The notes under the pieces were generated by a model. That model was given only the letters and a program-made list of their open reading frames with translations, ran no database searches and was not told the DNA's origin. Shown here piece by piece: positions 18,646 through 26,411 of a stretch of DNA of 64,000 nucleotides (positions are counted from its first letter, which is position 1; each line of letters starts with the position of its first letter). The stretch comes from SAR116 cluster alpha proteobacterium HIMB100. GTDB lineage: Bacteria > Pseudomonadota > Alphaproteobacteria > Puniceispirillales > Puniceispirillaceae. A program made the translations under genes and the position numbers. The DNA is taken from positions 872,501-936,500 of the forward strand of contig AFXB01000010.1 in the NCBI GenBank assembly GCA_000238815.2, given 5' to 3'.

Positions 18646-19554
18646 ATGTCATCTCACCATCAGGACAGAGCCCTTTTGGGTATCGGTTTGATGCTGGGTG
18701 CGTATTTTTTCTTTTCCTTCATTGATGCTTCAGCCAAGTGGCTTGGTCTTATGGGGCTGCCTGCTCTGCAACTGGCGTTTATGCGCTATCTTGGTCATTT
18801 CGTGATTTCTTCTGGGCTGGTCGGCTTATCCGGCGGCGGTATGCGCCAGTTCATCCCTGCCCATCTGGGTCTGGTGATGTTCAGGGGGGCATTGTTGATG
18901 GGCTCAACGGTCCTGAATTTTTTTGCGGTCACTTACCTGCCCTTGACCCTGACCTCAACCATTTTGTTTTCCGCTCCTATTATTATTTGTTTTCTGTCCT
19001 GGCCCCTGCTTGGTGAACGTGTAGGCATCTACAGATGGTCAGCGATTATGCTGGGGTTTTTCGGCGTCATAGTGGCGATTCGTCCGTTCGATGACAGTTT
19101 TCACTGGGCAGTGTTTTTATCTTTGGGCGGGGCGGTTTGTTTTGCGCTTTATTCCATATTGACGCGGCGTCTGGCAGGACGTGTGGATGTTGATGTGATG
19201 CAGTTCTGGTCAGGGGCTTTCGGGACGGTTTGTTTGCTTCCTTTTGCTGTTTACAGCTGGCGGTCACCAGATATGTTGTTTGATTGGATTATATTGATAA
19301 TGCTGGGGTTTTTTGGCTGGTCTGGCCATCAACTCTTAACCAAAGCCCATAATTTGGCGCCCGCCAGCATGCTGACCCCGTTCGGCTATTCTTTTATTCT
19401 GTTTCTGACCATCTGGAGCTATCTGGTCTTTGATCATCTGCCTGATGGGTGGACGGTGACGGGAGCGGTTATCATTGTTCTCTCCGGCCTTGTCATCTGG
19501 TTCCGCGAACTGGTCAGAAGCCGGGATAAGGATGTACAAACATCAGGCTTGTAA
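18646..19554 (+). CDS. DMT superfamily transporter (EamA domains)
   Basis: A 302-residue membrane protein with about ten hydrophobic segments arranged as two EamA repeats (roughly 10-140 and 150-290). The first repeat carries the typical FIDASAKWL and MRYLGH segments, and the second carries SILTRRLAGRVD and PFGYSFILFLTIWSYLVF. The family exports amino acids, nucleosides or other metabolites; the substrate here is unknown. An AAGGAGA ribosome binding site precedes the ATG. It is the last gene of the PhyH-UxaA-PhyH group and converges on the SDR at 19581. Confidence 0.92.
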   Translation: MSSHHQDRALLGIGLMLGAYFFFSFIDASAKWLGLMGLPALQLAFMRYLGHFVISSGLVGLSGGGMRQFIPAHLGLVMFRGALLMGSTVLNFFAVTYLPLTLTSTILFSAPIIICFLSWPLLGERVGIYRWSAIMLGFFGVIVAIRPFDDSFHWAVFLSLGGAVCFALYSILTRRLAGRVDVDVMQFWSGAFGTVCLLPFAVYSWRSPDMLFDWIILIMLGFFGWSGHQLLTKAHNLAPASMLTPFGYSFILFLTIWSYLVFDHLPDGWTVTGAVIIVLSGLVIWFRELVRSRDKDVQTSGL

Positions 19555-19580
19555 GATGATGCCTCTTGCGGGTAAGGCGC

Positions 19581-20357
19581 CTACATCAGCATCTTGGTGT
19601 CGCCGTCAATGGATAAGGCCTGTCCGCTAATCATTCGGCCGCGCAGACTGGCCAGAAGCAAAATCTGATCAGCCAGATGCCGGGGGCTGACATAATCTTT
19701 AATGGATGCATTGGACAGGGCTTCTGCCTCAACCTCAGCAAAGGCCACGCCTCTTTGCTGTGATTTTGCTTCGATCACCCGTCTGATCCGATCCCCGTCC
19801 ACCAGCCCAGGCAGGATGGCATTGACCCGGATATCATCTTTGCCCAATTCAATTGATAAGGTTTTGGTCAGCCCGACAACACCCCATTTCGCGGCTGCAT
19901 AGGGAGCCCGCAACGGAAAGCCATATTTTCCGGCGGCAGAAGACAGATTTACAATTGAGGCATTCTGGCTGGCCCGCAGATAAGGGATAGCGGCTTTCAC
20001 ACAATAAAACTGACTGCTAAGGCAGATATCCAGGCAGTGATGCCAGGTATCATCATCCACATCTTCGATCCGGGCGGTAGGACCAGCAATTCCGGCATTA
20101 TTGACCAGACAATCCAGCCCGCCCATACGGTCCGCTTCCGACCTGATCAGGGTCTGGATGGCGTCACTGTCAGACACATCACAAAGATGCGCTGAGACAG
20201 CCGGATAATCTGCTTGCAGCTGGGTAAGGGCTTCTTGATCCACATCACAGGTTGAAATAAAAGCACCTTCTTCATGAAAGCTCTCGACAATCTGCCGGCC
20301 AATGCCGCTTGCGCCAGCGGTGACAAACACCTTTAACCCGTTCAGTCCAAGCTCCAT
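19581..20357 (-). CDS. SDR family oxidoreductase
   Basis: A short-chain dehydrogenase of 258 residues from the chosen ATG; the longer frame to 20393 begins with TTG. An AGGACTG-like site before 20357 supports the shorter form. Motifs are TAGASGIG, VNNAG, SS in the catalytic serine region and the YAAAK active site. Residue spacing is normal and the end is SIDGD. The LSSAAGKYGFPLRAPYAAAK stretch with Leu-rich flanks is typical of 3-hydroxyacyl or polyol SDRs. The substrate is unknown. It is divergent from the lambda-crystallin-type dehydrogenase, whose partners make a small-acid or acyl-CoA role conceivable. Confidence 0.87.
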   Translation of the reverse strand: MELGLNGLKVFVTAGASGIGRQIVESFHEEGAFISTCDVDQEALTQLQADYPAVSAHLCDVSDSDAIQTLIRSEADRMGGLDCLVNNAGIAGPTARIEDVDDDTWHHCLDICLSSQFYCVKAAIPYLRASQNASIVNLSSAAGKYGFPLRAPYAAAKWGVVGLTKTLSIELGKDDIRVNAILPGLVDGDRIRRVIEAKSQQRGVAFAEVEAEALSNASIKDYVSPRHLADQILLLASLRGRMISGQALSIDGDTKMLM

Positions 20358-20517
20358 CTTCAGTCCTGCCTTTCTATCTGTTGAAGGGGGCAATTACATT
20401 ATGCATCTGGGGCTAACTGTGTTTGTTAACCCAGACAAAGTCAAATGGTTGACAAAGCCGCGTATGCGCTGTGCAGTTAAGAAAAACAAAGCAAGAAAAC
20501 GGAAGTGTGAGCCAAAG

Positions 20518-21453
20518 ATGAGAGTTGCGATTATTGGTTCAGGTCTTATTGGCCGGGCCTGGGCGGTGGTGTTCGCAAAGGCTGGCCACCAGGTGATGAT
20601 GTATGACACGAACCCGGCCTGTCGTGAGGGGCTGGCTGATGCTGTCAACGCTGAATGTGATATTCTGTACCGGCATGGTTTGCTGGCTGATATCGATGCG
20701 GTCCATGCCAGGCTAACGGTAGCTGAAACTCTGGCTGATGCTGTGCAAACAGCTGACTTCATTCAGGAAAATGGGCCCGAACGTCTAGAGGTCAAACAAG
20801 CCCTGTTTGCAGAGCTGGACAAACTGGCGCCGCCCGACACACCAATTGCCTCTTCTACCTCAGCGATTCCTGCGTCCAACTTCACAGATGCTCTTACCGG
20901 CCGGCACCGATGTTTTGTTGGCCATCCGGTAAATCCGCCGCATCTGGTCCCGTTGGTTGAGATATGCGGGGCGTCCTGGACCTCTGCTGAGATTATGGAC
21001 AAGGCTTATGACCTTTACGCTTCATGCGGCATGGTCCCTGTTCGAATCAAAACAGAAAAACAGGGTTTTGTGCTAAACAGGTTGCAAGGGGCAGTCCTTG
21101 CTGAGGCATTGCGTCTGTTAGCTGAAGACGTCATCAGTGTTGAGGATCTGGACAAGACCATGAAGGATGGTTTGGGCATGCGCTGGGCCTTTATGGGCCC
21201 GTTTGAGACGATTGATCTGAATGCGCCGGAAGGCGTGACAGATTATTTCAGACGTTATTGCGGGCTGTTCCGTGATATGGCAGCTGTGCCGCCTGGACCC
21301 GGGGTGTTTGATGAGGCGATAACCAGTGCCATTACGCAGAACTGGCAGACAAAGCTGGACAAGCACGATATTCTGCCGCGGACAAGCTGGCGTAATGAAC
21401 GTCTGGCCAGCCTGGCGGCGTGGAAAAAACAACAGGCTGAAACTGAAAATTAA
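20518..21453 (+). CDS. 3-hydroxyacyl-CoA dehydrogenase family protein, lambda-crystallin/L-gulonate 3-dehydrogenase type
   Basis: A 311-residue NAD-dependent 3-hydroxy acid dehydrogenase, starting at the ATG at 20518 where the Rossmann domain begins (IIGSGLIG, residues 5-12). The reading frame continues upstream to 20302 but that part overlaps the divergent SDR and is not family-like. Diagnostic segments are ENGPERLEVKQ, the catalytic-His region VGHPVNPPHLVPLVEI, GFVLNRLQGAVLAEA and DGLGMRWAFMGPFETIDLNA, the last a hallmark of lambda-crystallin-like enzymes. The product would be a 3-keto acid. The next gene, a BKACE enzyme, cleaves beta-keto acids, as in carnitine breakdown where a related dehydrogenase feeds a BKACE protein. 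Confidence 0.88.
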   Translation: MRVAIIGSGLIGRAWAVVFAKAGHQVMMYDTNPACREGLADAVNAECDILYRHGLLADIDAVHARLTVAETLADAVQTADFIQENGPERLEVKQALFAELDKLAPPDTPIASSTSAIPASNFTDALTGRHRCFVGHPVNPPHLVPLVEICGASWTSAEIMDKAYDLYASCGMVPVRIKTEKQGFVLNRLQGAVLAEALRLLAEDVISVEDLDKTMKDGLGMRWAFMGPFETIDLNAPEGVTDYFRRYCGLFRDMAAVPPGPGVFDEAITSAITQNWQTKLDKHDILPRTSWRNERLASLAAWKKQQAETEN

Positions 21454-21474
21454 ATCAATATCGGGAGTCAGGAA

Positions 21475-22401
21475 ATGGCCAGAAAAGTGATGATAACCTG
21501 TGCGGTGACCGGCGCGATACATACCCCCTCTATGTCGCCGCATTTGCCGGTAACCCCGCAACAGGTCGCGGATGCAGCAATTCGGGCAGCAGATGCCGGA
21601 GCAGCCCTTGTTCATATACATGCACGTGATCCGCAAACCGGCCGGCCGGACCAGTCCCCTGAAGCCTTCACACCGATTTTGCAACGTGTGAAACAGGCCA
21701 CAAATGCTGTGGTGAACATCACCACAGGCGGGGCGCCAACCATGACGGTCCAGGAACGGGTGCGTCCGGCGGAACAGTTTAAACCAGAAGTGGCGTCCTT
21801 AAATATGGGGTCGATGAATTTCGGGCTTTATCCTATGCTCAGCCGCTTCAGCGATTTCAAACATGATTGGGAAGAACCTTATCTGGCCGGATCAAGAAAT
21901 CTGATTTTCAAAAACACCTTTGAAGATATTGAATATATACTGACCAGCTGTGCTGAAAATGATACGCGCTTTGAAATAGAATGTTATGATATTGGTCATC
22001 TTTATACGCTGGCGCATTTCGCTGATCGCGGCATTGTAAAGCCGCCTTTTTTTATCCAGTCTGTTTTTGGAATTCTGGGCGGTATCGGCACAGATGCAGA
22101 AGATGTGATGCATATGAAACGCACAGCAGACAGGCTGTTTGGCGATCAATTTCACTGGTCTGTTCTGGGTGCGGGGCGGCATCAAATGCGGATTGCGGCG
22201 ATGGCAGCTGGTATGGGCGGCAATGTGCGGGTAGGTCTGGAGGACAGTCTGTGGATCAAACCAAAGCAGCTGGCGATATCAAATGCTGAACAGGTGACCC
22301 AGGTGCGTCAGCTGATAGAAGGTATGGGGCTTGATATTGCCACCCCTGATGACGCCAGAGAGATGCTGAAGCTGAAAGGGGCAGACAAAGTCAGCTTTTG
22401 A
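21475..22401 (+). CDS. Beta-keto acid cleavage enzyme (BKACE, 3-keto-5-aminohexanoate cleavage family)
   Basis: A 308-residue zinc enzyme of the former DUF849 family. The opening ITCAVTGAIHTPSMSPHLP (short form ITCAVTGA), the zinc-ligand pair His47/His49 in VHIHARD and Glu256 in VRVGLEDSLW are the expected active-site elements. These enzymes condense a beta-keto acid with acetyl-CoA, releasing acetoacetate and a new CoA thioester. The gene lies 21 bases after the 3-hydroxy acid dehydrogenase and 61 bases before the acyl-CoA dehydrogenase. That makes a sequence of oxidation, CoA transfer and desaturation plausible. The substrate side chain is unknown. Confidence 0.93.
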   Translation: MARKVMITCAVTGAIHTPSMSPHLPVTPQQVADAAIRAADAGAALVHIHARDPQTGRPDQSPEAFTPILQRVKQATNAVVNITTGGAPTMTVQERVRPAEQFKPEVASLNMGSMNFGLYPMLSRFSDFKHDWEEPYLAGSRNLIFKNTFEDIEYILTSCAENDTRFEIECYDIGHLYTLAHFADRGIVKPPFFIQSVFGILGGIGTDAEDVMHMKRTADRLFGDQFHWSVLGAGRHQMRIAAMAAGMGGNVRVGLEDSLWIKPKQLAISNAEQVTQVRQLIEGMGLDIATPDDAREMLKLKGADKVSF

Positions 22402-22462
22402 TTCACATAAAGAACAGACGATCACAGCAAGCCACATGCGGGCTATATGAAGGAAGACAAAA

Positions 22463-23659
22463 ATGGATTTTACGCTTGATCGCGAATTAGATGATCTGCG
22501 GGTTAGGGTCAGGGCGTTTATTGACACTGAAATCCTGCCCTTAGAAGCTGATCGCGCAAATTACGATGCGCATGAAAATATTGCCCTGTCGGTGCTGGAG
22601 AAAAAACGCGCACTGGCAAAACAGCAAGGCCTCTGGGCGCCGCAAGCCCCGACGGACAGAGGGGGTCTTGGTCTTCCTGTTACCGGCTGGGCTGCATTTT
22701 ATGAAGAAGCCAACAGATCCATTTTCGGGCCTGTGATCCTGAACTGTGCGGCCCCTGATGATGGGAACATTAATCTTCTCTCCAAAATTGGCACAGAGGC
22801 GCAGAAAGACTGGTTTTTGCAGCCGCTTATTGAGGGCAAAGTCAGATCAGCCTTTGCGATGACAGAACCCGCACCAGGCAGCGGGTCTGACCCGTCCATG
22901 ATGCTCACAAAGGCCGAAAGAAAAGGTGATAAGTGGGTTATCAATGGCCATAAATGGTATATTACCGGGGCCGAAGAGGCAGCTCATTTTATTCTTGTGG
23001 CGCGCACCTCAGATGACAGCCGCAAGGGCCTGACTGCGTTTTTGTTTCATAAAGATCAGCCTGGCTGGCATATCCGCCGCCGTATTCCCATTATGGGTCC
23101 TGAAGAACATGGCGGTCATTGTGAGCTGATTTTTGATGGTCTGGAAATTCCGGATGAAAACCGTCTGATGGCGGTCGGTGACGGGCTGAAAGTCACCCAG
23201 ATCAGATTGGGGCCTGCCCGCCTTACCCATTGCATGCGCTGGCTTGGTCTGGCGAAACGGTCAATGGAAATCGCGGCGGATTATATTTCCCACCGCCAAG
23301 GCTTTGGCATCAGTCTGGCAGAACGTGAATCTGTCCAGATCAAGATGGGGGAACTGGCTCATGATATTCAGATTGGCCGTTTGCTGGTAATGCATGCCGC
23401 CTGGTCTCTGGATCAGGGCAGGTTTGCCAAGAAAGAGATTTCTTCAGCAAAAATTCACGTAGCCAATACGCTGCATAAGGCGGTGGATACGGCTATCCAG
23501 TTGAATGGGGCACGAGGCTATTCAAAAGATACGCCTCTGGAATGGATTTACCGCTATGCGCGTCAGGCCCGCCTGGTTGATGGGGCTGATGAGGTGCATA
23601 AGATGGTTTTGGCGCATCATTATTCACAAGATGGCAGTGAATATTGGCAGTGGGGCTGA
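22463..23659 (+). CDS. Acyl-CoA dehydrogenase, ACAD10/11-like
   Basis: A 398-residue FAD-dependent acyl-CoA dehydrogenase with the three usual domains. FAD-binding segments include AFAMTEPAPGSGSDPSMM (short form AMTEPAPGSG) and KWYITGAEEA; the C-terminal half has the GARGYSKDTPLEWIYR and RLVDGADEVHK region. The overall pattern and the immediate APH-like kinase gene match the two halves of mammalian ACAD10/ACAD11, which are fused kinase-dehydrogenases acting on 4-hydroxyacyl-CoA. Here the halves are separate genes. The stop overlaps the kinase start (TGATG), so equal expression is likely. 4-hydroxyacyl substrates are inferred. Confidence 0.9.
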   Translation: MDFTLDRELDDLRVRVRAFIDTEILPLEADRANYDAHENIALSVLEKKRALAKQQGLWAPQAPTDRGGLGLPVTGWAAFYEEANRSIFGPVILNCAAPDDGNINLLSKIGTEAQKDWFLQPLIEGKVRSAFAMTEPAPGSGSDPSMMLTKAERKGDKWVINGHKWYITGAEEAAHFILVARTSDDSRKGLTAFLFHKDQPGWHIRRRIPIMGPEEHGGHCELIFDGLEIPDENRLMAVGDGLKVTQIRLGPARLTHCMRWLGLAKRSMEIAADYISHRQGFGISLAERESVQIKMGELAHDIQIGRLLVMHAAWSLDQGRFAKKEISSAKIHVANTLHKAVDTAIQLNGARGYSKDTPLEWIYRYARQARLVDGADEVHKMVLAHHYSQDGSEYWQWG

Positions 23660-24738
23660 TGCCGGTGAATGAAGACACAGATGCCTTTAGACCGGTTCTG
23701 GTCTGGCTGCGCGCAGAGCTTGATGCGACCAAGCTGGAGTGCCGCCAGATTATGAAACTGTCTGGGGGGGCGATTCAGGAAAATTGGCGCTTGCGCCTTC
23801 AGATAACAGGCGGACCTTTTGACGGGCAGCAGGATTGGGTGTTGCGCACAGATGCTCCATCTGCTGTTGCAGTCTCTAACAGCCGCATACAGGAATTCTG
23901 TCTGTTACAGGCCGTCTATGGACAAGGCGTGCCCGTCCCGCGACCAATTTGCCTGTGTGAGGATAAGGCTGTGTTTGGCAGACCGTTTTTCCTGATGACA
24001 ACCGTATCTGGTCAGGCCCAGGGCCGCAAACTGGTCCGTCACCCTGATCTGGCCAGGACAGGTCCAAAACTTGTTGCCCAATTAGGTCAGATTATGGCCC
24101 GAATTCATGCGATCACGCCTCAGCCTGTATCTTCTGATGCGGCGGATTTGTCCTTCCTGCCGCGCGATCATGGCTCTGCTGCAAATCTCCAGATTGCGCA
24201 GATGCGCAAGGCTCTTGACCAGCTGGACTCTGCCCATCCGGTATTGGAATATGCGCTCAACTGGCTTGAAGATCACCTGCCAGAATGGGAAGGTGCGGAT
24301 GGCCTTGTCTTGTGCCACCGCGATTTCAGAACCGGAAACTTTCTGGTAGATGACGGGACATGTACAGCCCTTCTGGATTGGGAATTTGCGGGCTGGAGTG
24401 ATCGGCATGAAGATATTGGCTGGCTGTGTGCGCGGTGCTGGCGCTTTGGCAATATGCATCTTTCTGTTGGCGGACTTGGTCCCTTTTCAGCGTTTCGTCA
24501 GGCCTATGAGCAGGAAAGCGGCCAGCTGCTGAATGTGACGGCCATTGGGTATTGGCAGGTTATGGCAGAAATCAGATGGGCGGTCATTGCCCTGCAACAG
24601 GCAGACCGAAATCATTCTGGACAGGAATTTTCACTGGAACTGGCATTATCCGGTTTTCTTGTTCCGGAAATGGAAGACAATATGCTGACGTTAATCGGGG
24701 AAATTTCAACAGGCAATTGGCACGAGCTGGACAGCTGA
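23659..24738 (+). CDS. APH-like phosphotransferase family protein (ACAD10/11 kinase-domain homologue)
   Basis: A 359-residue kinase-fold protein starting at the ATG that overlaps the upstream stop by one base; the frame extends a few codons further into the dehydrogenase gene without support. Catalytic loop CHRDFRTGNFL has His220 and Asp222, followed by the metal-binding Asp in LLDWEFAGW. The N-terminal lobe carries the GGAIQENWRL glycine-rich loop and VLRTDAPS. The closest known role is phosphorylation of the 4-hydroxyl of a 4-hydroxyacyl-CoA, whose phosphate is then eliminated by the partner dehydrogenase. Antibiotic resistance is unlikely because of the operon. Confidence 0.88.
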   Translation: MPVNEDTDAFRPVLVWLRAELDATKLECRQIMKLSGGAIQENWRLRLQITGGPFDGQQDWVLRTDAPSAVAVSNSRIQEFCLLQAVYGQGVPVPRPICLCEDKAVFGRPFFLMTTVSGQAQGRKLVRHPDLARTGPKLVAQLGQIMARIHAITPQPVSSDAADLSFLPRDHGSAANLQIAQMRKALDQLDSAHPVLEYALNWLEDHLPEWEGADGLVLCHRDFRTGNFLVDDGTCTALLDWEFAGWSDRHEDIGWLCARCWRFGNMHLSVGGLGPFSAFRQAYEQESGQLLNVTAIGYWQVMAEIRWAVIALQQADRNHSGQEFSLELALSGFLVPEMEDNMLTLIGEISTGNWHELDS

Positions 24739-24775
24739 GGAAATCAGCTCTTCGGTGCGGCAACAGGATAAGAAG

Positions 24776-25111
24776 ATGACCACAACACAGATAACCGGGC
24801 TGATCGCAGCACTTTATGCTGACTTCACCGAAAAAATGGCCCCGGCCTTGCCGCCTGAACAGAATTATAACGCGGCGATGATGAAGCGGGGGCTTGAAAT
24901 TCTGGCAGCGCATATTGCCTCAGAAAATAACCGGAAATCCTTTCATGTCTCGCAGCGGTGCGTCTATTCAGCTGCTGAACTGGCAAAAGCCCTGCGGAAC
25001 AGAGACAGCGAAGTGATGGCGCATCAAGACCTGCATAAGCTCTTGATGGATGATGTTCAGCACCGCCGCTGTCAGGCCAATCCTGGCCCCCCAAAAACAG
25101 AGATTTCTTAG
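24776..25111 (+). CDS. Small conserved protein, DUF6285-like
   Basis: A 111-residue protein. The segment APALPPEQNYNAAMMKRGLEIL (short form LPPEQNY) resembles the DUF6285 family, which commonly follows an acyl-CoA dehydrogenase and an APH-like kinase, exactly the order seen here. Mostly helical by composition, with no signal peptide or membrane segment. AGGATAAG before the ATG at 24776 supports that start over 24755. Function is unknown; a stabilising or accessory role for the kinase-dehydrogenase pair is only suggested by neighbourhood. The family recall is from memory and should be tested. Confidence 0.72.
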   Translation: MTTTQITGLIAALYADFTEKMAPALPPEQNYNAAMMKRGLEILAAHIASENNRKSFHVSQRCVYSAAELAKALRNRDSEVMAHQDLHKLLMDDVQHRRCQANPGPPKTEIS

Positions 25112-25597
25112 GTGACAACAGATAAGATGATGAAAAATTATCAGCAGACTTTAACTGAACTCCGGGCGATATGCGCGGGCGAAACAGACCCCGTTGCCCT
25201 GATGGCCACTATTTCCTGTCATTTGTATCAGCAAATTGACGGGTTTGACTGGGTGGGGTTTTATCGGGTGGTGGAACCGGGGCTGCTGAAAATCGGGCCC
25301 TATCAGGGTGGTCATGGCTGCGTGGTGATTCCGTTTGATAAAGGGGTCTGCGGCGCGGCAGCGCGTCTTAAGCAAATTCAGCTTGTTGAAGATGTTGATC
25401 AGTTTGAAGGGCATATTGCCTGTTCATCAAGCACCAGGTCTGAACTGGTGATTCCGCTGTTTGACGGAACAGGTGAAGTTTGTGCTGTTCTGGATATTGA
25501 TTCTGATCAGCTGGCGTTTTTTGATCAGCATGATGCTGACCAGCTTGATGCGCTGATGCGTGACGTTTTTTCTGCCGGGCCAGCTCATGCCGTCTGA
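25112..25597 (+). CDS. GAF-domain free methionine-(R)-sulfoxide reductase
   Basis: A 161-residue single GAF-domain protein with all three family cysteines: Cys70 in GGHGCVVIP, Cys80 in KGVCGAAA and Cys104 in GHIACSSSTRSE. The WVGFYRV and IGPYQGG segments are also characteristic. It would reduce free L-methionine-(R)-sulfoxide with thioredoxin as reductant. The GTG start directly abuts the DUF6285-like stop; an ATG at 25127 is an alternative. Its place at the end of the acyl-CoA operon seems incidental. The last 11 bases overlap a short membrane-peptide frame. Confidence 0.9.
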   Translation: MTTDKMMKNYQQTLTELRAICAGETDPVALMATISCHLYQQIDGFDWVGFYRVVEPGLLKIGPYQGGHGCVVIPFDKGVCGAAARLKQIQLVEDVDQFEGHIACSSSTRSELVIPLFDGTGEVCAVLDIDSDQLAFFDQHDADQLDALMRDVFSAGPAHAV

Positions 25598-25739
25598 TCA
25601 GAAAAACCAGGATGATGCCGTACTGACCGAACATCTTCAGGATCAGTTTGTGGCCTGGTTTGTTGGTGTGATGACAGTTGTCTATCTGATCGAACATCTT
25701 CATAAAACCCGCAAAGACAGATCATCTGATCATTCCTAA
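25587..25739 (+). CDS. Predicted 50-residue single-pass membrane peptide
   Basis: An ATG at 25587 overlaps the reductase stop by 11 bases and opens a 50-codon frame ending with TAA at 25737-25739. The peptide has an acidic, polar N-terminus (about 1-20), one hydrophobic segment FVAWFVGVMTVVYLI (about 22-36) and a basic His/Lys/Arg tail. The amphipathic layout and the gene overlap suggest a real translated product. I do not recognise a family; it could be a small membrane-anchored accessory protein. No strong ribosome binding site is seen, so translation would depend on coupling. Confidence 0.5.
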   Translation: MPSDQKNQDDAVLTEHLQDQFVAWFVGVMTVVYLIEHLHKTRKDRSSDHS

Positions 25740-25772
25740 CTCTGTTTAATTGTTGCGTTCAGCAGGACTGTC

Positions 25773-26393
25773 ATGAGCCTCAGCCTTACCGATATTGCTT
25801 TATATGCCTTTGCGTTATTTATTTTGTTTCTGACACCTGGTCCGGTTTGGGTGGCGCTTACGGCCCGCTGTTTGCAGAGCGGATTTTCAGGCGGCTGGCC
25901 GCTGGCTCTGGGTGTGGCAGTCGGGGATTGTTTGTGGCCATTGATTGCCTTACTCACTCTGGCGCAATTCGCACAAATTTATGCCGAAATGCTGATGGGT
26001 CTGAAATTCCTGGCGGTTGCGGTTTTTTTCTTTTTAGGGGTACAGCTGATCAGGATGCCTGTGGTCCGGCCTGTGGCTGCCGGACGGTTAATTCAACCAG
26101 GAGTGCTGACCGGGTTTCTTGCCGGTATTTTGGTGATTTTGGGCAATCCGAAAGCCATTTTATTTTATCTCGGGATTCTGCCTGGTTTTTTCGATATTGA
26201 CAGATTGAGCGCTGCGGACATTGCTGTCATTGTCCTTTGTTCTGCGGTTGTACCGTTAATGGGGAATTTATTATTTATCGTTGCGGTGAATAAGGCCCGC
26301 ACAGTGCTGACCTCTGATTTGGCCAGACGCCGGTTGAATGTTGGTGCCGGGGCTGTTCTGCTCGCAGTTGGTGTGTTTTTGCTGGTATCCTGA
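25773..26393 (+). CDS. LysE family translocator
   Basis: A 206-residue membrane protein with six hydrophobic segments. The opening contains FLTPGPVWVALTARCLQSG, the LysE/RhtB signature with the GP pair, and the ILGNPKAILFYLGILPGF segment is typical of the second half. The family exports amino acids or amino-acid-like compounds. It lies alone between the reductase/peptide genes and convergent glpD. The substrate is unknown. Confidence 0.9.
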   Translation: MSLSLTDIALYAFALFILFLTPGPVWVALTARCLQSGFSGGWPLALGVAVGDCLWPLIALLTLAQFAQIYAEMLMGLKFLAVAVFFFLGVQLIRMPVVRPVAAGRLIQPGVLTGFLAGILVILGNPKAILFYLGILPGFFDIDRLSAADIAVIVLCSAVVPLMGNLLFIVAVNKARTVLTSDLARRRLNVGAGAVLLAVGVFLLVS

Positions 26394-26411
26394 ACAGATT
26401 CAGACTGTCAG

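Noticed and set aside
20302-20517. Upstream extension of the lambda-crystallin-type dehydrogenase
   Set aside because: It overlaps the divergent SDR start and the Rossmann domain begins only at 20518.
23644-23658. Earlier start of the APH-like kinase inside the dehydrogenase gene
   Set aside because: The ATG at 23659 overlapping the upstream stop is the standard coupled start; the earlier codons have no support.
24082-24459. Long minus-strand frame opposite the APH-like kinase
   Set aside because: Shadow of a gene with clear kinase motifs; the translated product has no recognisable feature.
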